Shown: piece by piece, positions 61,445 to 64,000 of the stretch | Layout of the letters: the number at the start of each line of letters is the position of its first letter | How positions within the stretch are numbered: the first letter of the stretch is position 1 | DNA from: Campylorhamphus procurvoides | Lineage: Eukaryota; Chordata; Aves; Passeriformes; Dendrocolaptidae | Assembly (NCBI GenBank): GCA_013396655.1 | Contig: WBMV01000460.1 | Location: forward strand, 33,686-97,685 | Length of the DNA stretch: 64,000 bases | Reading direction: 5' to 3' | The notes under the pieces: generated by a model | The model's database searches: none | The model's input: only the letters and a program-made list of their open reading frames with translations | What the model was told of the DNA's origin: nothing | Position numbers and translations under genes: made by a program

Positions 61445-61450
61445 AATAAA
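61445..61450 (+). promoter_or_regulatory. LTR poly(A) signal
   Basis: AATAAA just downstream of the TATA box. It would lie at or before a short R region. Confidence 0.4.
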
Positions 61451-61524
61451 CATTCTCGTTCTGGCACGGCAGCTGGGTATGTGTAGTTGCTAACAGGGAC
61501 TGTGCAGAAATACACTGCGGGAAA

Positions 61525-61542
61525 TGGTGCCCACTGTGTGAA
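61525..61542 (+). promoter_or_regulatory. Candidate primer-binding site (tRNA-Lys type)
   Basis: TGGTGCCCACTGTGTGAA: the first nine bases match the Lys-type PBS (TGGYGCCCA) and the rest is diverged. It sits 143 bases before the gag ATG, a normal position. Confidence 0.4.
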
Positions 61543-61659
61543 GAATTATATACACCGTCCAGAGGCTGCGGCCGAGCTGACAGGCAACGTGCGGCAGCGG
61601 GGATACCACAGGACGAAAAGAGGTGTGAAGCCGGCGCCAGTGAACCTACAGGAAGGCAG

Positions 61660-61661
61660 GT
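61660..61661 (+). promoter_or_regulatory. Leader splice donor of the provirus
   Basis: GGCAG|GTGAGC lies 25 bases upstream of the gag ATG, where retroviral major donors are found. Confidence 0.5.
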
Positions 61662-61684
61662 GAGCTGCTGTGGGGGAAGTGAGG

Positions 61685-63339
61685 ATGGGTAATAACGAAT
61701 CCTCTGAAGAGAAATCAATCATCGCTTTTATGGAGAAGTTAATAGACAAATATAAAGTCACTCTGGATAATCACTCTCTAAAGCGTGTGTTGAGCTGGGT
61801 TACTTCAGAAATCCCAGATGTAAATACAGTTACAATCTTTAATACAGACACCTGGGACGAAGCGGGTGTAAAATTGTGGGAGAAGGCTACTAGAGGCGAT
61901 AAAGACGCATGCGAGCTTTTAAGACCGTGGTGTGTCGTTTTAGAACTGTTGGCAAAAGAAAGAAAAACGTCTAAAATCGCAGTAAAAATCCCGCAGGATT
62001 CGAAAGACTCCGTTACGGAGTCAGAGCTGAGGGCGGTGTCTCCCATAGCAACTACGGATGTAGGCCCAGCTTCACCTTCCTTGCCGGAGGCGACCAGCGC
62101 TCGTCTTAAACAGAAAGCGCAGAAAGTTACTTTTACCTCCGATTCGGAAGAGACTGATAGCGCAAATGAGTTGATTAGCTCAAAGAGGGTAAACAAAAAT
62201 CAAGAGCCCTTCGATGATTACCATGATGTGTGGATGCAAATCAAGGAAGACGCCATTGCCTCAGGGGAGGTGGAAATCGCGAATTGTATTGTCGCCTCGG
62301 TTGTTTATGATGCAAATGGAGACAGGCGGGGGCAGCGGGAAAGTTTAAACCTTAGTGTTGTGAAAGAATTGCGAAGAGTAGTAACTGAGCATGGCTTAGA
62401 CTCTCCGTATGCTCGTAAATTGATTGATTCAGCTATGAGGAGTCAGACTATGACTCCCTCAGACTGCCGAACTATAGCTGAACTGATCCTTACTACGACT
62501 CAGTTAGTCTTCTGGGAAAGTGCCTTTAGACGGATTGTAGAAAAACAGTACAAGAAATATCAAAATTTTGCCGTGGGTGATCCCGCTCGTGATGTTACCC
62601 TAGATCAGATGCTGGGGCAGAGTGAATTTTGTTATGCGCAACGACAAGCGCGTGGTACTCCGCGCTGCGTCTTGGACGACATCAGAGACTGTGCTTTCCA
62701 AGCTCTGATGGAGGTCCCAAGTGCTGGGACACCACAAAAGGCTTTTATTGAGATAAAGCAAGGTGTTGATGAGCCGTTTATGACCTTTGTTGACAGACTA
62801 CAAGATGCATTAGCTAACCAGATTCCACACCCCAGGCGCGAAACCTTTTGCTTCCTAAATTAGCTGTAGCTAATGCCATTGAGGATTGTAAGAGAATACT
62901 ACTACCACTAGAAAACCCTGACTTAGTCAAAATGGTTGAAGCTTGCACCAAATTCGGCTCGCTTAGCCATAAATACACAGCCAAATATGAAGCCAAAGCT
63001 GCCGCTCTTGCAGCTGTAAATGCTAAGCAGCTAACTTGCTTCGGCTGTGGTCAGACTGGGCACATTCGTAAGAACTGCAAAAATAAACCCCCAAATAGTT
63101 CTTCTGAGCCCGACTTGTGCCCGCGATGCAGAAAGGGACGACATTATGCTAATCAATGCCATTCTAAATACGATCGGGACGGCAATTTATTGCCGGGAAA
63201 CTTCTCGCGGAGCGCGCCTCGGAACCGCGCAAAGACAAAAATGGTCCCGGTCCCAGCCCCAACCCCACAAGCGCCTCCAAACTACGGGCTGCCACCTCAG
63301 GAAGCGCCGGAGTGGACCTGGCAGCCTCCGAAACAGTAG
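61685..63339 (+). pseudogene. gag: ERV gag, frameshifted
   Basis: Gag is the structural polyprotein of virus particles. ATG at 61685 begins MGNNESS (Gly2 allows myristoylation); five upstream codons are open but non-ATG. Matrix-like region at residues 1-100, a variable Ser/Pro segment, then capsid with the major homology region (IKQGVDEPFMTFVDRL, about residues 355-370, 62747-62800). The frame ends at a TAG at 62861-62863. The homologous reading continues one frame back from about 62848, so the break lies around 62830-62850 and equals a one-base loss. The second part holds two CCHC zinc knuckles, CFGCGQTGHIRKNC (63037-63078) and CPRCRKGRHYANQC (63118-63159), and a PPNY motif near the end, and stops at 63339. 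No other stop interrupts it, so it is a fairly recent copy. Confidence 0.88.
63195..63201 (+). promoter_or_regulatory. Ribosomal -1 frameshift signal (gag/pro)
   Basis: GGGAAAC placed as G GGA AAC in the gag frame, the canonical X XXY YYZ arrangement. Four bases later CGCGG (63206-63210) can pair with CCGCG (63225-63229). The -1 frame is open from here through the dUTPase. Confidence 0.75.
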
Positions 63340-63990
63340 TGTTTGCTGACAGCTCAGTGAAATTGATTCCAACTGAAGTTTTTGGACCTTTGGGGGAGGG
63401 TAAAAGTGCGCTGCTGTTAGGACGATCTTCCACTACACTTCAGGGTCTCTTTGTGCTCCCTGGAGTAATTGACTCAGACTACACAGGACAGATACAAATC
63501 ATGGCATGGACTCCTAGACCTCCGTGCACGGTACTGGCCAAATCACGCATAGCCCAACTGATTTTCTTTGATGCAAAGCCTCCTGCAGCGGCTACCGTGT
63601 ATCGTAATGAGGCAAATTTTGGCTCCACCGGTTTACTGCAGATTTTATGGACACAAGTAGTCTCTGAAGCAAGTCACTTCTCACTTGCCGCTTAACAGCG
63701 GAGAGACACTCAGTAACCCTGACTGGCATTTTAGACACAGGAGCAGATGTTGCTGTTTTTTCTACTAGCTCCTGGCCGCGTCAGTGGCCCAGAGTCCCGC
63801 GACTGAAGCTCTGCTGCGTATCGGCGGTCACACAGTTCTTTTGCAAAGCCTAAGCCCTGTTCAAATCACCGGACCAGACGGACATACAACTTCTGTCAAA
63901 CCTTTTGTGCGAGACGCTCCTCTCACGTTATCCCGGGGACAGGGTTGCATGAGTCAACGGGGTCTCAGGCTTACGGTGCCTTTTTCGTAG
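63195..63990 (+). pseudogene. pro: ERV pro region: dUTPase plus protease, broken
   Basis: Reached by -1 shift from gag, overlapping it by about 145 bases. dUTPase (hydrolyses dUTP): motif 1 SAGVDLAA (63303-63326) and the substrate-pocket motif GVIDSDYTGQIQIM (63462-63503), then ILWTQ. This frame stops at 63693-63695. The protease active-site motif LLDTG-type ILDTGADV (63728-63751) is one frame back and stops at 63851-63853. Flap-like IGGHTV and later residues are one frame further back (from about 63800) and stop at 63988-63990. Each break equals loss of one base, so protease cannot be made from this copy as written. The catalytic Asp-Thr-Gly itself is intact. Confidence 0.82.
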
Positions 63991-64000
63991 GGGCCACTCA

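Larger units (their letters stand above)
61356..61524 (+). mobile_element. Candidate 5' LTR (boundaries uncertain)
   Basis: Contains TATAAATA and, 16 bases after it, AATAAA. This compact spacing also occurs in some avian retroviral LTRs. The start at TGTAG (61356) would give a U3 of only about 65-90 bases, unusually short, so the true LTR may be truncated or start elsewhere. A clear terminal CA next to the primer site is not present. Confidence 0.35.
61356..64000 (+). mobile_element. Class II (betaretrovirus-like) endogenous provirus, 5' part
   Basis: Order seen: LTR-like control region (TATA 61422, AATAAA 61445), primer-binding-like site 61525, leader with splice donor at 61660, gag from 61685, then overlapping -1 frames with dUTPase and protease motifs. 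It is cut by the window end before pol. A dUTPase between gag NC and protease, two CCHC boxes and a GGGAAAC shift signal are betaretroviral traits. Several frame breaks make gag and pro defective as written. The left boundary (TGTAG at 61356) is tentative. Confidence 0.85.

Noticed and set aside
63312..63695. Host dUTPase gene (DUT)
   Set aside because: It directly overlaps retroviral gag in the -1 frame and is followed by an aspartic protease motif. It is the retroviral dUTPase.
1..64000. CRISPR arrays, operons, rRNA or functional tRNA genes
   Set aside because: None visible. Repeats found are tandem duplications, minisatellites and retroelements of a vertebrate genome.

Overview
The window is vertebrate nuclear DNA, almost certainly from a songbird. 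Coding sequence is split into short exons with GT-AG borders. The repeats are avian: CR1 LINE copies ending in the 'agaatcatagaat' type tail, ERV LTRs of a kind common in birds, and a tRNA-derived SINE with a CR1 tail like the one known from zebra finch. Background DNA is AT-rich, with a few GC-rich islands. The main gene is RFX3. Human RFX3 lies at 9p24, the block that corresponds to the avian Z, so Z is the expected location. A W copy is not excluded by what can be seen.

Layout. 1-33256: the 3' two thirds of RFX3 on the + strand: 13 coding exons (5595-26653, 591 codons plus stop), all reading frames intact, then a 3' UTR of about 6.6 kb. The introns hold old CR1 pieces, one GC-rich island (16.9-17.5 kb), a 43-bp tandem duplication and an interleaved set of inverted repeats. 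33.4-37.4 kb: CR1 copies on the minus strand, the largest (34.16-37.4 kb) interrupted by a solo ERV LTR with a visible target duplication. 37.4-50.4 kb: gene-poor, with a CpG island at 40.1-41.05 kb that carries a 32/16-bp minisatellite, plus small CR1 tails. 50.4-52.6 kb: an HSF5-like heat-shock-factor gene next to an assembly gap. Its DNA-binding-domain exon and one further exon are visible. 53.5-58.3 kb: the SINE, a 90-bp duplication, a 102-bp minisatellite and an LTR. 59-64 kb: a stack of nested retroviral remnants. These are a minus-strand env fragment split by a 527-bp solo LTR, then a plus-strand class II (betaretrovirus-like) provirus with leader, gag, dUTPase and protease regions, cut by the window end. 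Both env and gag-pro are broken.

How it fits together. RFX3 is a normal, apparently functional host transcription-factor gene. The right half is a repeat sink where LINE, SINE and several ERV generations have inserted into each other. The HSF5-like locus is the least expected host gene here. I see no CRISPR, no operon-like organisation and no clear evidence for a wholly new system. The best leads are the HSF5-like copy, the nested ERV stack with a preserved gag-pro frameshift signal, and the pseudoknot-ordered inverted repeats in an RFX3 intron.
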